Assembly: GCA_032988165.1 (NCBI GenBank)
Contig: JANTQF010000141.1
Coordinates: 1 to 64,000 of the forward strand
Direction of reading: 5' to 3'
Length of the DNA: 64,000 nt
Origin: Emmonsiellopsis sp. PD_33
Lineage: Eukaryota; Ascomycota; Eurotiomycetes; Onygenales; Ajellomycetaceae
Translations under genes and position numbers: made by a program
The notes under the pieces: model-generated
The model's input: the letters and a program-made list of their open reading frames with translations, nothing else
Told to the model about the DNA's origin: nothing
Databases searched by the model: none
Shown here: piece by piece, positions 19,110 to 30,487 of the stretch
Layout: each line of letters starts with the position of its first letter
Numbering within the stretch: position 1 is the stretch's first letter

Positions 19110-21182
19110 ATGGCAGAGGCATTGGGTAAAGATGGCGATGGCATGCGAGCCAGAGCCGCCCATCAAGATGACTTTGATCAGCCAAAGCACGGCCCAAATA
19201 GTCCTAATGAGGAACCAGAACAATCGAAATTCGATGCGCCTTTGCATCGCAAACTTAAATCAAGGCATCTGCAGATGATTGCTATTGGTGGTACGTATAT
19301 CCCTAGGGCCTACTACCTACATCCCTCAACCCTTCACACTAGATTATTAACTAAGTAAACAAATAGGCATTATCGGACCTGGTCTTTTGGTCGGTTCAGG
19401 GAATGCATTGCATCTTGCGGGGCCTGCAGGGATTTTGATTAGTTTCTCGATTGTTGGGATCTTAGTGTTCTTCGTCATGTAAGGGAATGCTTCTATAACC
19501 ACCCCCCTGGATGACTGACTGAACTGATTGCAGGCAATCGCTTGGCGAATTGGCAACCGTGATTCCTGTTACTGGATCCTTTACTGAGTACTCTTCGAGA
19601 TTCGTAGATGACTCTCTTTCTTTTGGTCTTGGTTGGGCATATTGGTATCTATGGGTTACAGTGAGGCCCCTACAACATCCATTTGCCTGCACCTATTAGT
19701 CCAATATCAAACTAATGAAAACAGGTGCTGGCAAACGAATACAATGCGCTGTCACTTGTCATGGGATACTGGACCGAGGTCGTCCCCCAATGGGCCTGGA
19801 TCCTCATATTCTGGGTTATATTCCTTGTCTTATCAAACCTAGGGATTCTGGCGTACGGAGAGGTGGAATTCTGGCTTTCATTGTAAGTCCCGTCTTCAAT
19901 TTGCTGTATGTCTGACTGACCATATCTGCAGAATAAAGGTCATCTCACTCACGGTATTTTTCATTCTTGCCATTTGCATCAGCTCTGGCGGGATCGGGGA
20001 TGAAGTTATTGGCTTCAAGTACTGGGACAAACCCGGCGCTTTCGCGGATTCCATTAATGGTGTTGCCAGAACGTTTGTTATTGCAGGAACGCTTTACGCC
20101 GGAACTGAGATGTATAGACCCCTATCTCTTCAGTGCCAGTGTTTAGTTCCGCACAAACTAACAGTCCTAGGGTTGGGGTAACGTCAGGGGAGTCGAGTAA
20201 CCCCCTCAAAGCAGTCCCGAAAGCGATTCGCCAAGTTTTTTGGCGAATCCTTATTTTCTACGTCGGTATGTTACCCTCGCGTAACCCCCCAAAACTCCAA
20301 ACTGACAAATATATAGGAATGATGTTCTTCATCGGCATGCTCATTCCATACGATGACGACCGTCTTGTATCGGCAAGTTCGAAGACTGCCAAATCCCCCC
20401 TCACGATCGCCTTGCAGGATGCAAATATTGCCCCCGCTGCCCATTTGATCAATGGACTGATCGTGATATCGGTCATCTCCGCTGGTAACGGTTCTCTGTA
20501 CGTCGCATCGAGAACATTAGTGTACATGGGACGTACAGGGAAGGCCCCACGCCTCCTTGGCTTGACGAACAAAGCCGGCGTTCCCTGGGTAGCCCTCCTA
20601 TTTTCCAACCTGTTCGCATGCATTGCGTTCATATCGGTATCATCAAACGCTGGAAAACTCTACGAGGCGTTGATTACGCTCTCCGGTGGTAGGATCCATC
20701 CCTTTCCCCCTTCTTTCATCGTATTTCACCAGGGAGACCCTCCACTCTCCGGTGAAACAGTCGCATAACTAATGCGGCTCTCAGTTGCCACCTTCATCGT
20801 CTGGGCCATAATCTGCATCACCCACATCCGCTTCCGTAATGCGCTCGTCGCCCAAGGCGAAGATCCATCCCAACTCCCCTTCCAAGCCGTATGGTACCCC
20901 TATGGCACCTACCTGGCTCTTGCCGTCAACGTATTCCTCATATTTTTCCAAGGATACCCGGCCTTTCTCAATCCATTCAGCGCAGAGGATTTCGTAGTCA
21001 ACTACATCTTGCTGCCCGTTTTTGTGGGATTGGTGGTATTTTGGAAATTTTTCAAAAAGACTAAGTGGGTCAAACTCGAGGAGATGGATATCTGGACTGG
21101 GAGGAGAGATTATGGTGAGGCGGAGGTGGAGGCGAAGAGGAAGAGTGTCCTATCAAGAGTCAGGGCCGTTGTGGTGGGATAG
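19110..21182 (+). CDS. Amino-acid permease, YAT family
   Basis: Eight exons (19,110-19,290, 19,367-19,478, 19,534-19,660, 19,725-19,882, 19,932-20,111, 20,171-20,265, 20,317-20,688 and 20,785-21,182) join in phase to give 540 residues. It is a 12-helix proton-coupled amino-acid transporter (PF00324, fungal yeast amino-acid transporter type). Landmarks: a hydrophilic N-terminus ending in LHRKLKSRHLQMIAIGG, then GPGLLVGSGNAL in helix 1, MQSLGELATVIPVTGSFTEY, GWAYWYLWVTVLANEY, ILAYGEVEFWLSLIKV, GVTSGESSNPLKAVPKAIR, SLYVASRTLVYMGRTGKAP, and WYPYGTYLAL in the C-terminal half. All are classic for the family and nothing key is missing. The 96-base last intron is the longest. Specificity cannot be read from the sequence. 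It is same-strand with the GABA-type permease upstream. Confidence 0.93.
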
Positions 21183-21679
21183 CTTAGATATTATGCCTTC
21201 GCCATTGTTTGGGCGCTGATGGGGGGTCATCAAATCCAGCAGAAGTCTCCCCGGTTCGTGTGCTCCTTCTAGATACCCGTAGTGTTGAAAACATTGATAT
21301 TAGGCTATAAACGCAAAGGATGGCCCTACGACAGTGGCCGGGTTCCAGAAATTCCACAGAACACAGCAGGTATGGCCATATCGAAATGCGGGCAAAAAAG
21401 GGTGTGCTAATAATACAAATAAAAGTACGTCCAGCGCTAAACAATTCCAGGGGTAAGTAGGAAAAGGGAAAAAAAGAAATAAGTTGAATCCAATGCCCTC
21501 CATCCAAGGGCTACCGCAAGTACGCTCCTTCTTCTTCACAGGCACCTCGCTATTGCAAACGCAGAAAAATCATTCAAATAGGGGAGGGAAAAAAAATAAA
21601 CCGAAGATGTATACATGAAACGAAGTTAAAAGATTTGGATAATGCCGGTCGATGTAAAGAAATAGAACGCGAAAAAGGG
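21183..21679. other. Convergent 3' intergenic region
   Basis: Lies between the 3' ends of the YAT permease (plus) and the Brl1-like gene (minus). No gene seen; A-rich runs at about 21,470 and 21,590 may be poly-A signals. Confidence 0.6.
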
Positions 21680-23196
21680 TCAAGCAAACGTCCGTCCACG
21701 TTTCACCGGACTAGGCGTCCTCGGATGGCTATGGTCCCCATAATCCGATGCAGCACGAATGTCAAGTTGCTTCTGTTTCCAGCCATCCTGTTCTTTTGCG
21801 GTCTTTCGGGGGCTAATATTCGCGTCCTCATTAAAGCCAAATTTGGTAGGGGGGTCGAAGTAATGATTCCCTTGCTCAAATACATGATGTCCCGGCGTGA
21901 ATGGGATTTGAGGCTGTTGATGGTGCGCCGGTTGTGAGGGATAAGACATGTACGGATGCATGGATGGTGGAGAGGGCGGGTTATTCGACTTGTTTCGGAA
22001 GAAAGAAAAAGTCAAGTTCGAAACGGCAAAGCAGGACGTTATGGAAGCAATAAAAAAGAACTAGCATTGTTAGCGTTGCAGCCAAATAGGAACGTGTATA
22101 TGGGTACTTACCATAGTCTTGAAGCTGATCGGCTCTATAAAGCCATTGAAGATCTCCGCTAGAGTCTGGGCAGAAACCTTGGCTCTACCGACTTTGGCAG
22201 GGTCACGATTCATACATCGCTCCCAATTTTCGCAGACGGCTTCCAACGCGGGTAGTCTTCTTCCATCGTCACCACTACATCTGTTTTCCATGTAGTTCTT
22301 CGCGCACACCGCCATTTCGGCCAGGATGTCGGCCGAAACCTCTTCACTCGCGCGTTCGACATCAGCCTGGATAGCAAGTAGGAAGGCGACTATGATGTAG
22401 AGGGTAAGGAAAGCGAGGATGAGGTTAAAGGCAAATTGAGCGTAGTATGAAAGTATTCGTGGTATGTGTGGGTGGGATTCTAGGAAGGTGAAGAGGCGTG
22501 AGAAGAAGGGAATTTCATGGGGATGGGGTTGAGGTTGCGGGTCGGAGTGTTGGGTGCGTTGGGAGTGTTGGGAATTCTGTCTTGGACCCTCGCTGCTGCT
22601 TGGTCTATCGCTGTCATCACCAACTCTCTGGAGTTGTTTATCAATCTCGCGGTCTCGCCGCCGGCGCTTATGGACCCGTCTAACGGCTACATTGGAAAAC
22701 TTGTTGGAGCGGCCAATCTCCCCTCGTCCTGGGCTTGGGGCAAATCTGCCGTACATACCCCACAGCGAGTTTCTCCGATCCGCTTTGCCAGGTTTTTCTG
22801 GTGTCTCATCGTTATCTGCATTATCCGGGGAAGAGAATTCGGCGCCAGACGAGAAATCGACCTCCGGCTTGGTGCGAGGAGTCATGAAAATGGAGTTCCT
22901 GGGGGCTGTGGATGCATTCCGGGTTTGAGAGAAGAGGAAAGGTTGGGAGGATGGCTCGCGCAGAGCGGGGGTAGACGGCTTCACGGGTGAATCGAAAATG
23001 CTATGAGGACCTAGTGATGTCGAATTTGACCAGTTAGTAAACAGGCAGACAGGATCGATAGAGCAGAGAGGGGCTCACGCTTCCTCTGCTGGGTTTCATG
23101 CTGCATTGCGAGCTGGTAGAAGGGAGATGTGGCATCTCCGGGGGCACGGGTCTGCCACTCGAAGTCCATCGGAGCCTCATTTGTTCGCTGCTCCAT
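21680..23196 (-). CDS. Brl1/Brr6-type nuclear envelope protein
   Basis: Three exons on the minus strand (23,079-23,196, 22,112-23,010 and 21,680-22,060) splice in phase (GTGAGC...CTAG and GTAAGT...CTAG) to give 465 residues. Brl1/Brr6 proteins sit in the nuclear envelope and endoplasmic reticulum and help nuclear pore insertion and lipid balance. Layout: a long disordered N-terminus (about 1-200) with a basic patch VHKRRRRDREIDK; helix 1 at about 229-253 (NLILAFLTLYIIVAFLLAI); a lumenal domain with four Cys at about 275, 284, 299 and 305, the conserved disulfide Cys of the family; the amphipathic LAEIFNGFIEPISFKTM; helix 2 (FFFIASITSCFAVSNLTF) at about 337-356; then a Pro/Gln/His-rich tail ending in KRGRTFA. 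The Brl1 versus Brr6 distinction is not made here, as filamentous fungi usually have one such gene. Confidence 0.9.
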
Positions 23197-24355
23197 GGTG
23201 GCAGCTGGTGGTGGTGAACAAAGACGCCGTTGCGAACAAAGCAGAGGTTGGAGATAGACGGCAAACAATCGAGGATGGAGGTGAAGTTTGCGGTGTTTGC
23301 TTGGTTTGCTGCCCGGCCAACGCGTGTTTGTGCTTTCCCCGATCTGGCCTAGCGTTATACTTTTTTTGCTGCGCTTAGTCAGCCATCGCTCAGCCCTACA
23401 ACTTCTCTCCCCTTTTCCTCTCCGCCGCCATCTATATATGGGTCAAAGTTAGATGTAATAGACTAAGATGGGATGAGTGGAACTCCATAGAAGTTTTCAG
23501 TTATTCAGTTACGTTTACGATGGGAAATGCCAAGAATGTCATGTTCTTCACATCCTAGTACTTCTCATTGTATTCCCGCTCCCCGAACAATGTAGACAGC
23601 TCCCCGATCTCTCCCTTAGCAGGAGTTTATATAATCTTCCAAAGCGAATCCCCATTTATCAAGGACACAAAGTCAGCGTCTTAAACTGCAACATCGACGT
23701 TGAGCATCAGATGTGATAGTATCTTGGTTTTTGGTCCACTGCATGCATTCCATTTCCCCAGGGGCCAGCGCATTGAAACCATGAGGAAGTCCGGGACAGG
23801 TGTTTTTGTCGCGTCCTCGTCTCAATCATTTGGAAATATTAACGCTTCAGACAGAAAGAGCGGCTTGCTTTTGCCTTGTACATTTGTACACGTAGACATA
23901 TATATATCCTAACATGCAAGCAATATCAATCTTAGGATGGGAGGTATTTGACAGATTTCTCTGTGTTTATGTCCCCTTGAACTAGAAGTCATAGTGATTT
24001 GGTCGCGTTGCAAATCAATCATCCAACTCAGCGAAGACATAATGGAAAGTGTCGCAAGGCGCCTAAAATCACAAAACATTTAACGTGGATAATGTCCTTG
24101 GGCGCACAGTTTTATGGCACATGCCTAGACTCTCCCCCAAGGGCCAATTAAGTGGAATCATGGGGATATCCAGACGGTCATGGGTGTTCAAACCGTACCT
24201 AAAATAAACCACTGGTATGATAGGAATACATGGATGACGCTGTTGATTTCGGTTCACAAGTACCTGGAGCTACCCAGACAAGGCCGCTTGGGGTTGGTGT
24301 CAAGGTTGAAGATGTAAACGGAGCTGCGTGCTGTGTAGACCACATATAGATAATA
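23197..24355. other. Intergenic, gene edge before the repeat block
   Basis: Promoter of the Brl1-like gene and unrecognised sequence with normal CpG content up to about 24,330. No gene seen. Confidence 0.6.
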
Positions 24356-25197
24356 ACATGATCCACCACCCAGCAAACAGTCCCACCCAACAAACACCTG
24401 ATTCTATGTATATTTTTCATGATTTCTCAACAACACAAGGTGGTATCCATATAAAACATTAAACAGTAGAAGTATAGATGGAATAGAGCATAGAAAACTA
24501 AGTGGTCAATTCAAAAATTAATTATTACCTCTAATATAGTGTCTGAAGTAAGAGGTATAGAAATTGGAATAAGTACTAATATCTTAACTATATAAGGAAA
24601 TATTTTTAATTTTATTGGTAATTTATAATCTTCTATATAAACTACATACATTAGATAAATTAGAATTAATTTTTATCTAATATGTGGTTTAGATTACATA
24701 TTTAACAAGTTATGATTTTCCCCCATATAAATTAATATGGGGTGTAATCAGATTACTAGCTGAAATTTACTTATTTTTATGAGAAAATCATATAGATATG
24801 TAATATTTGAATAACTTTCTTAAAACAAGCTATTTCTTTATGAAATTTTAAATTTGGATTAATAATATAATAGATTTTATATCATATAAATTTCAAATAA
24901 AAATATGCAGTGGTTACATAGATGATAGTACAGTAATCTTAATACATACATATAAATTTATATGGGGAAATCACCTAGATTTTTTCTACCTAATACATTA
25001 AATATCTCACCACATAAGGAATATTTTTTAATTCTAAACCCCCTATGTTTTATTATATACTAGTCAATATATAAATTACCATTTATATAGTAATTTTATA
25101 TGGTAGTTGTTGAGATATCCATAGGCTTCAATTCCTCATTTTGTATGAGAAAATGGTATTTGTTGAATGGGACTGTTTGTTGAGTGGTAAATCATAT
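24356..25197. mobile_element. TIR element, about 840 bp, at the repeat boundary
   Basis: The left end reads ACATGATCCACCACCCAGCA and continues for about 43 bases. The right end read backwards gives ATATGATTTACCACTCAACA and matches over the same 43 bases, with all differences being C/T or G/A transitions. Both ends are flanked by TA (24,354-24,355 and 25,198-25,199), which fits a Tc1/mariner-like or MITE insertion. The inside is AT-rich, CpG-free and has no open frame; it contains short palindromes such as CATATAAATTTATATGGGG. RIP-like change explains the end mismatches. Confidence 0.75.
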
Positions 25198-25846
25198 TAC
25201 TCTATATGATGTTAGTATGATCTGATTGATAAAGATAGATAACATTAAGAGGGAGACACTTGCTTTCATTCAGCTCTGACAACTTGAGTCAACATCTTTT
25301 TCACTGTTAAGAAGTCAGCTAAATTGAAAGTATTTTTAGTCATCAGGATAGTATTCATTAGTAGGGTATTAGCAGTATCAGGCAATTGCAGCATCCACAT
25401 TTATTGACTGTGCTGGATATAGCTGCCCTGAGGCCCAGATACATTTAAGCTGCTGAATTCTTTCATAATGGGTAATTAGCCACACTACTACTAATAATAG
25501 ACTATCAGAGGTGTTGATATATAGACTACCTTTTTGCTATTCACACTACCTTTTTTTTTTTTTTGGGGCATAGCATGTAAATAGTAATACCCTATTTTTG
25601 TATGGTAAAATTGATTTTCTTTATACCCTAGCTATGCACTCAAGAAAATTCCATGAGTTCATTGCTCACTACTATACTCACTACTATACTCAGTGTAGTA
25701 CTCACTGCCAGCCAGGTGAAATTACTAAATAAATATAAAATAGTGAGTTTTTTCTTATCTTTCATGCCCTGCTCATTCTCCCTCAGTAAAATCTCTATAT
25801 AATTAAATTGACTTGCCTGAAAATTTCTAAAAATTCAAGCATTATA
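25198..25846. other. Leader of the MULE remnant
   Basis: AT-rich and CpG-free, with a T run at about 25,551-25,564 followed by GGGG, and the repeated phrase CTCACTACTATACTCA near 25,665-25,690. It probably holds the left end of the MULE, but I cannot find its terminal repeat because the other end is outside the window. Confidence 0.4.
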
Positions 25847-27178
25847 ATGTCTGCACCTCAGTCACCCTAGTCTTCTTCCTAGGCATATTATCAGTCTACC
25901 TCCTAGTTCTAAGTCTCTCTTATTTTAGATACCCTGTTGCCTCCCTCTGCACAGCTACCTATATCCACTAAACCTACTAATATATACTTACAGGTTGAAA
26001 ATTCAGAGCAATTTAACCTCACAATATTTCTGAGCTAAGAAGGCCTCTTTTTGCCATCAAAATCAGCCACCTCTACCCCTAAAGATGAATATAATAAGGA
26101 AGCTAGCCTGTTCTATAATGATGATTATCTTATGGACCTTAAAACTAAGTCTCAGTTAGATCTTAAGTCAGATTCTGAGTCTAAGATAGAGTCTAAGATA
26201 GAGTAGAGAGTAAAGAAGTTCATTTTATTACCTCTTAAAGGTCATATAAATAGCTGTAAGAAGCTTATTAACTCACTAAATTAATTCTATGATAGCTATG
26301 TAATTATTATAAAGAATAGTAGAGATTTAAAAAAGCTATACTACCTATAGTGTGACTGTGAAGGTAAATATATTAAGGAAACATCTAAGAAATACTATTA
26401 GTAAGATTACTCTACAAAAAGAACTAACTACCCATTTAAACTCAGCATAAAACTGGGTGAAAATAATATATAGGTAATTTATATTATGAAAAAATCCCAT
26501 AACTATCTTCTGTCAGATGATACTCATACTTACTATTTAGTTCTACAACTAAGATTACTAGATGGGATCATTAAGAAGATGATTGAGATAGAGTTTAAAA
26601 ATAATATTAAGATCTATATGATATTTATTTATCTCATTAAGTAGTTTAAGAAAGAAGGGAAGAATTACTCTTTCATCATTTAAGATCTCTATAATATATA
26701 GGTAGATATAAATTAGAAAGACCTTAAAGGCTGGAGTTCTATTCAGACCTTATTAAATAAGCTTTAAAATGACTCTAATATGATATATATTATTTAAAAA
26801 GATGAAGATAATTAGATCTCTTACCTACTCATTATTAATATCAAGTCTTTAAAGGTTTTTCATATAAATTTAGATCTCCTGCTGCTGAATTGCATATATA
26901 AAATAAATTATTATTAGATGCTACTTTTAAACATTCTTTTTATAATAAAACTACATATAATGATCAATCTGGCCTTTTACTTCATAAATCAAGAGAAGGA
27001 AATAGATTATAAGTAAATAAGAGAGGGTGATAAAGATATTTAGAAGATTAAAAAATTTAATAATTAAAATATCTTCTCCCCTCAAGCAACTAAATTAGCT
27101 ATACTAATTCTAATTGAGACTATACTAACTCATCATTTCTCTTTAATAGCTAGATCATCAATTTTTTATATAACCTTC
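25847..27178 (+). pseudogene. MULE transposase, 5' part (RIP-degraded)
   Basis: One frame can be followed from an ATG at 25,847 (MSAPQSP, then TAG) through stops that sit at Gln or Trp-like positions. It holds a FAR1-like zinc-binding N-terminal region (CDCEGKYIKETSKK then YPFKLSIKLGENN and KKSHNYLLSDDTHTYYL) and a GWSSIQTLLNKL segment before the transposase core. This resembles fungal Mutator-like transposases with a FAR1-type DNA-binding domain. It is cut at 27,178 by element A. The rest continues at 54,208. Confidence 0.7.
27174..27178. repeat. Target-site duplication of element A, left
   Basis: CCTTC directly before the 5' LTR; its partner CCTTT follows the 3' LTR at 54,203-54,207. The single difference is a C/T transition. 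Confidence 0.65.
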
Positions 27179-27338
27179 TATTATGCACCTATACTTCATG
27201 CCATGAAATAGCCAGGGTGCTTAGTCACACAGCTAGCTTAGTCAGGCCTTGAGGTATAAATATTCATAGGTAGTTCAGAATCATAGCAAGACAACCTTAT
27301 TCTATGCAATGTTTTCATCTTAAGTTTTCTCAATTATA
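27179..27338 (+). repeat. 5' LTR of element A
   Basis: 160 bases beginning TATTATGCACC and ending CAATTATA, aligned end to end with 54,043-54,202. The central block AGCCAGGGTGCTTAGTCAC is identical in both copies. Confidence 0.88.
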
Positions 27339-28599
27339 ATTAATAATATATCTTTACAAAAGATGTAAGATTCTCCATGAGTTTCCTAATCTTTACAACA
27401 AGTTATTATTATATCTCTTTACTCTCATTACTTCTATTTTTTCTTTAATAGGTTTCCATTTCTTCTCTATTTCTCTTCTATATATCTTATCTACTTCATA
27501 GATTTCTCTCTAAAAGCTACATCTATCTAGGCCTCATCCTCCTTACAGATAATTCTCTATATCTAGCATCTAAATAGCTTCATCCTTATTATGAATAATT
27601 CTAATTAAATTACATTTTTATTATTCTCTGTGTGTACTATTCTACTTGATTTCCTGATGAATTCATGAATGTCTACTTTAGATTACTAAGCCTAGCAAGA
27701 AAATTCTAACTTACTCATAAAACTTTCATAGGAATTATTCTACTATATTTATTTTACTTACTTTTATTCACTACATTACCCCCTCTGATACTAAGAAGCT
27801 ATTATATGAGTTTATTATACTACATTCAGATCACTTTTTACTCATAAAGTGATTACTCAAGGCTTTTCTATATAAATTTCCTCATATATTTCTCAGAAAT
27901 CACCCACTTTTCTACCCCTTCTGAAAAGTACTTTTCTCTTTCTATTTTTCATATTTTTTCAAGATTTTCCACAGTCCTTTCTCTAAAAGAGCATAATGTA
28001 TATATGTCTATTGTGTTGGCATGTATCTTCTAGTTACTTTTATTCTAAAAGGGTATAGTATCTTTCTTACTTTCTATACTTTTTCATAGACTCTTCTCCT
28101 CAGAAGATTGATTTCATTTAATAATAATTATTGATATTAGTAGCTCTCATGTTTAAAGAACTATAGAATGACCTTTTACATTTAGATAGTAAAACTTACT
28201 TATTAGATTATTAAGTATTTTAACTTCAACTTTTCTTATCATAACTCTCTATAGGATACTATAATTGTAAGGATAATATTTATGACTAAGTAAATTACCT
28301 ACTCAAATCTCTCACTTAAGTTCAGGCAGGCATCTATAGAATCACAAGAGTGTACACACTTACAAGTTAATTTATATGAAAGTTCTAAGAATACTCAGGT
28401 AGTCTCACTGATATCATTAGATTAGCTTATTAATTACTTATTATTTAATCAAGTAGTTCTTGAATTTCATAATCATACAGACTACTTCAAGTAGAGTTAT
28501 ATATTCAACTACTAGAAAGAAATATTCTTCAAGATTTTACTAGTACAATAAGTATACCTTCTACTAAGCTTAAAGCCACATTTAGAGAGTAACTTCTCA
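27339..28599 (+). other. Element A leader, low coding signal
   Basis: T-rich sequence between the LTR and gag. I see no primer-binding site I would defend and no family match; part may be the gag N-terminus. Confidence 0.4.
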
Positions 28600-30233
28600 C
28601 CCTATTCAGCTCAGCCACTCTTACAGATTAACCTAGTATCAAGTAGTACCTTATTTTATGATATATTGTAGCTAACACCTACAGAGTCTCTAGAGACTCT
28701 AAATATAATTATAACTTCAACTGATAAAAACTGACCCTTACAGCTACTATCCATTAGATAGTCAGATAATATATTAAATGTGAATAGCATTTCAACTGCT
28801 ACAGATATTACTGGTGAATCCACTAATAATACTGGTTTCACCCCATATTAGATGCAAATTCTATAGAAATTACTCTCTCATGTTAGAATCATTATTACTC
28901 AGTTAGTATTAGCTTAGTTATTAGTATAGTCTCTACCTGTATCATCAACCTTAATTACTTCATAGAAACCCCAGGACATCAGTTTTTTCTACTCTAATGC
29001 ACTCACATTATGGGGCTACAATAATATCATTAATAAAGAAGGTAAAACCTATTATAGGAATATACATACATTTACAAATCAGCTTAAGGTCACAGTCTTA
29101 ACTAGGAATGCAGTAAGAATCCAACAGAATTTAAATTTATATCTTAAAGAAGAAGTAGAATTCTAGTGGAATTAGAAGCTTAATAATATCATCTATATAG
29201 ATCTTATTATAATTAATAATAGAGTAAAAGAGTGAATTAAGATTCTTTAATAATAATTTCACATCAAGGGTAATCAAGCACTATAAAAGCTCAATGAGAT
29301 AAAGTACTCACTTCAGAATCTCTATAATAAGCATAGTTTAACCTTCTATATCCTGGATGTATCTTTAGTGGTCAAACACTGTAGTTAAGAAGATACTGAG
29401 TATATTCAAATCCTATATGTATGAAATAACCTAAATATTACTTTATAAGCTATTATTGATGAACCAGAGGAGAATATGATCATTGAGAAGTTTATAGAGA
29501 TTATTTACTGTAAGTAAATTAACTGAATAGATTGATTTGCCAGTAATAATCAGTACACAAATAGTATGTATAATCAGTGTGAATCTTATTATAGTAACTT
29601 TACCTCTCAAAGTAACTATTATAGTTATAGTAGAGGATCATACTCTCATTAGTTTGAGCAGCCTGCTTACTAGTACCAGCCTAGATACTAAATTCAAAAC
29701 TATACTAACAGGTAGTACTATGATAGCTACAGCATGAACAACAACTAATATGGCTATACTAGCCACTATAATCAGTATAATAGAAACTATCAAGATAAAA
29801 CCTAGTAAGATCATCTCAAACTGCTAGCTCTAAAGCAACAGCTCTAGCTATTAGCATCTAAGAGTATCTCTAACACTAACTTACTCAGCAGGCAATCTTG
29901 AAATCAGCAGCCACACAAATAAGTGACATTCTATACTGACCCCAAGAAGTTAGAGGAGTTCATAGAAGATTTATATGACTAGAAGGCAGAGTTCAACTCT
30001 TACTATAATAACATAAAAATGCCCATGAATGATCTACAGGAGCAGCTATATAATGATAATATATATAACTTAGAGGTAGATACATTTCATGCAGACCCTA
30101 CAACAGCTACTTATTATAGATATAGTGAAGTATTTAATTCACACAACAACTTATATAAGTACTTAAAAGCTTGCATGGCAACTTTATAGGCCTTCCATGC
30201 AAGCCCTAACTGTATATTATAAGTAATAGTATT
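28600..30233 (+). pseudogene. gag of element A (RIP-degraded)
   Basis: A plus-strand frame with Gag-like character (FHIKGNQALYKLNEIKYSLQ-type helical stretch, then LKVTVLTRN upstream of it) followed by a tail rich in Tyr, Asn, Gln and Ser at about 29,550-29,810 (motifs such as NYYSYSRGSYSH and GYTSHYNQYNRNY). No zinc knuckle is visible. Downstream lies a Lys/Asp-rich section (TDPKKLEEFIEDLYD) and KYLKACMATL just before the B insertion. The same tail occurs in element D on the minus strand near 63,570-63,840. The frame is interrupted at 30,233 by element B. Confidence 0.6.
30229..30233. repeat. Target-site duplication of element B, left
   Basis: GTATT immediately before the left LTR of B; an identical GTATT stands at 47,254-47,258 after the right LTR. 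A perfect 5-bp duplication is the Gypsy norm. Confidence 0.88.
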
Positions 30234-30487
30234 TATAATGGGCATGCTCTGATAAGTAGATCATGCAAGCTATACATTAAAATCAAAATTATAATCATTA
30301 GAGAAAGAAAGGAAAAAGGAAAAGAAATCACAAGATCATATAATATAAATAGAAGAGAATTACATGAGATTGAAGCAGATAAACATTTATATAAAGACCT
30401 AATTAGAGATATCTAATTAGGTAGTTAGAGATTAGGTAAAGTTCAGATAAGTTATAGATATAAAGTATAAGAATGTAGTTCTTTACA
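30234..30487 (-). repeat. 3' LTR of element B (left on the plus strand)
   Basis: 254 bases, TATAATGGGCATGC...TTCTTTACA. It matches 47,000-47,253 over its full length. Confidence 0.9.

Noticed and set aside
22498..22990. Plus-strand frames of 61-157 codons
   Set aside because: Antisense to exon 2 of the Brl1-like gene.
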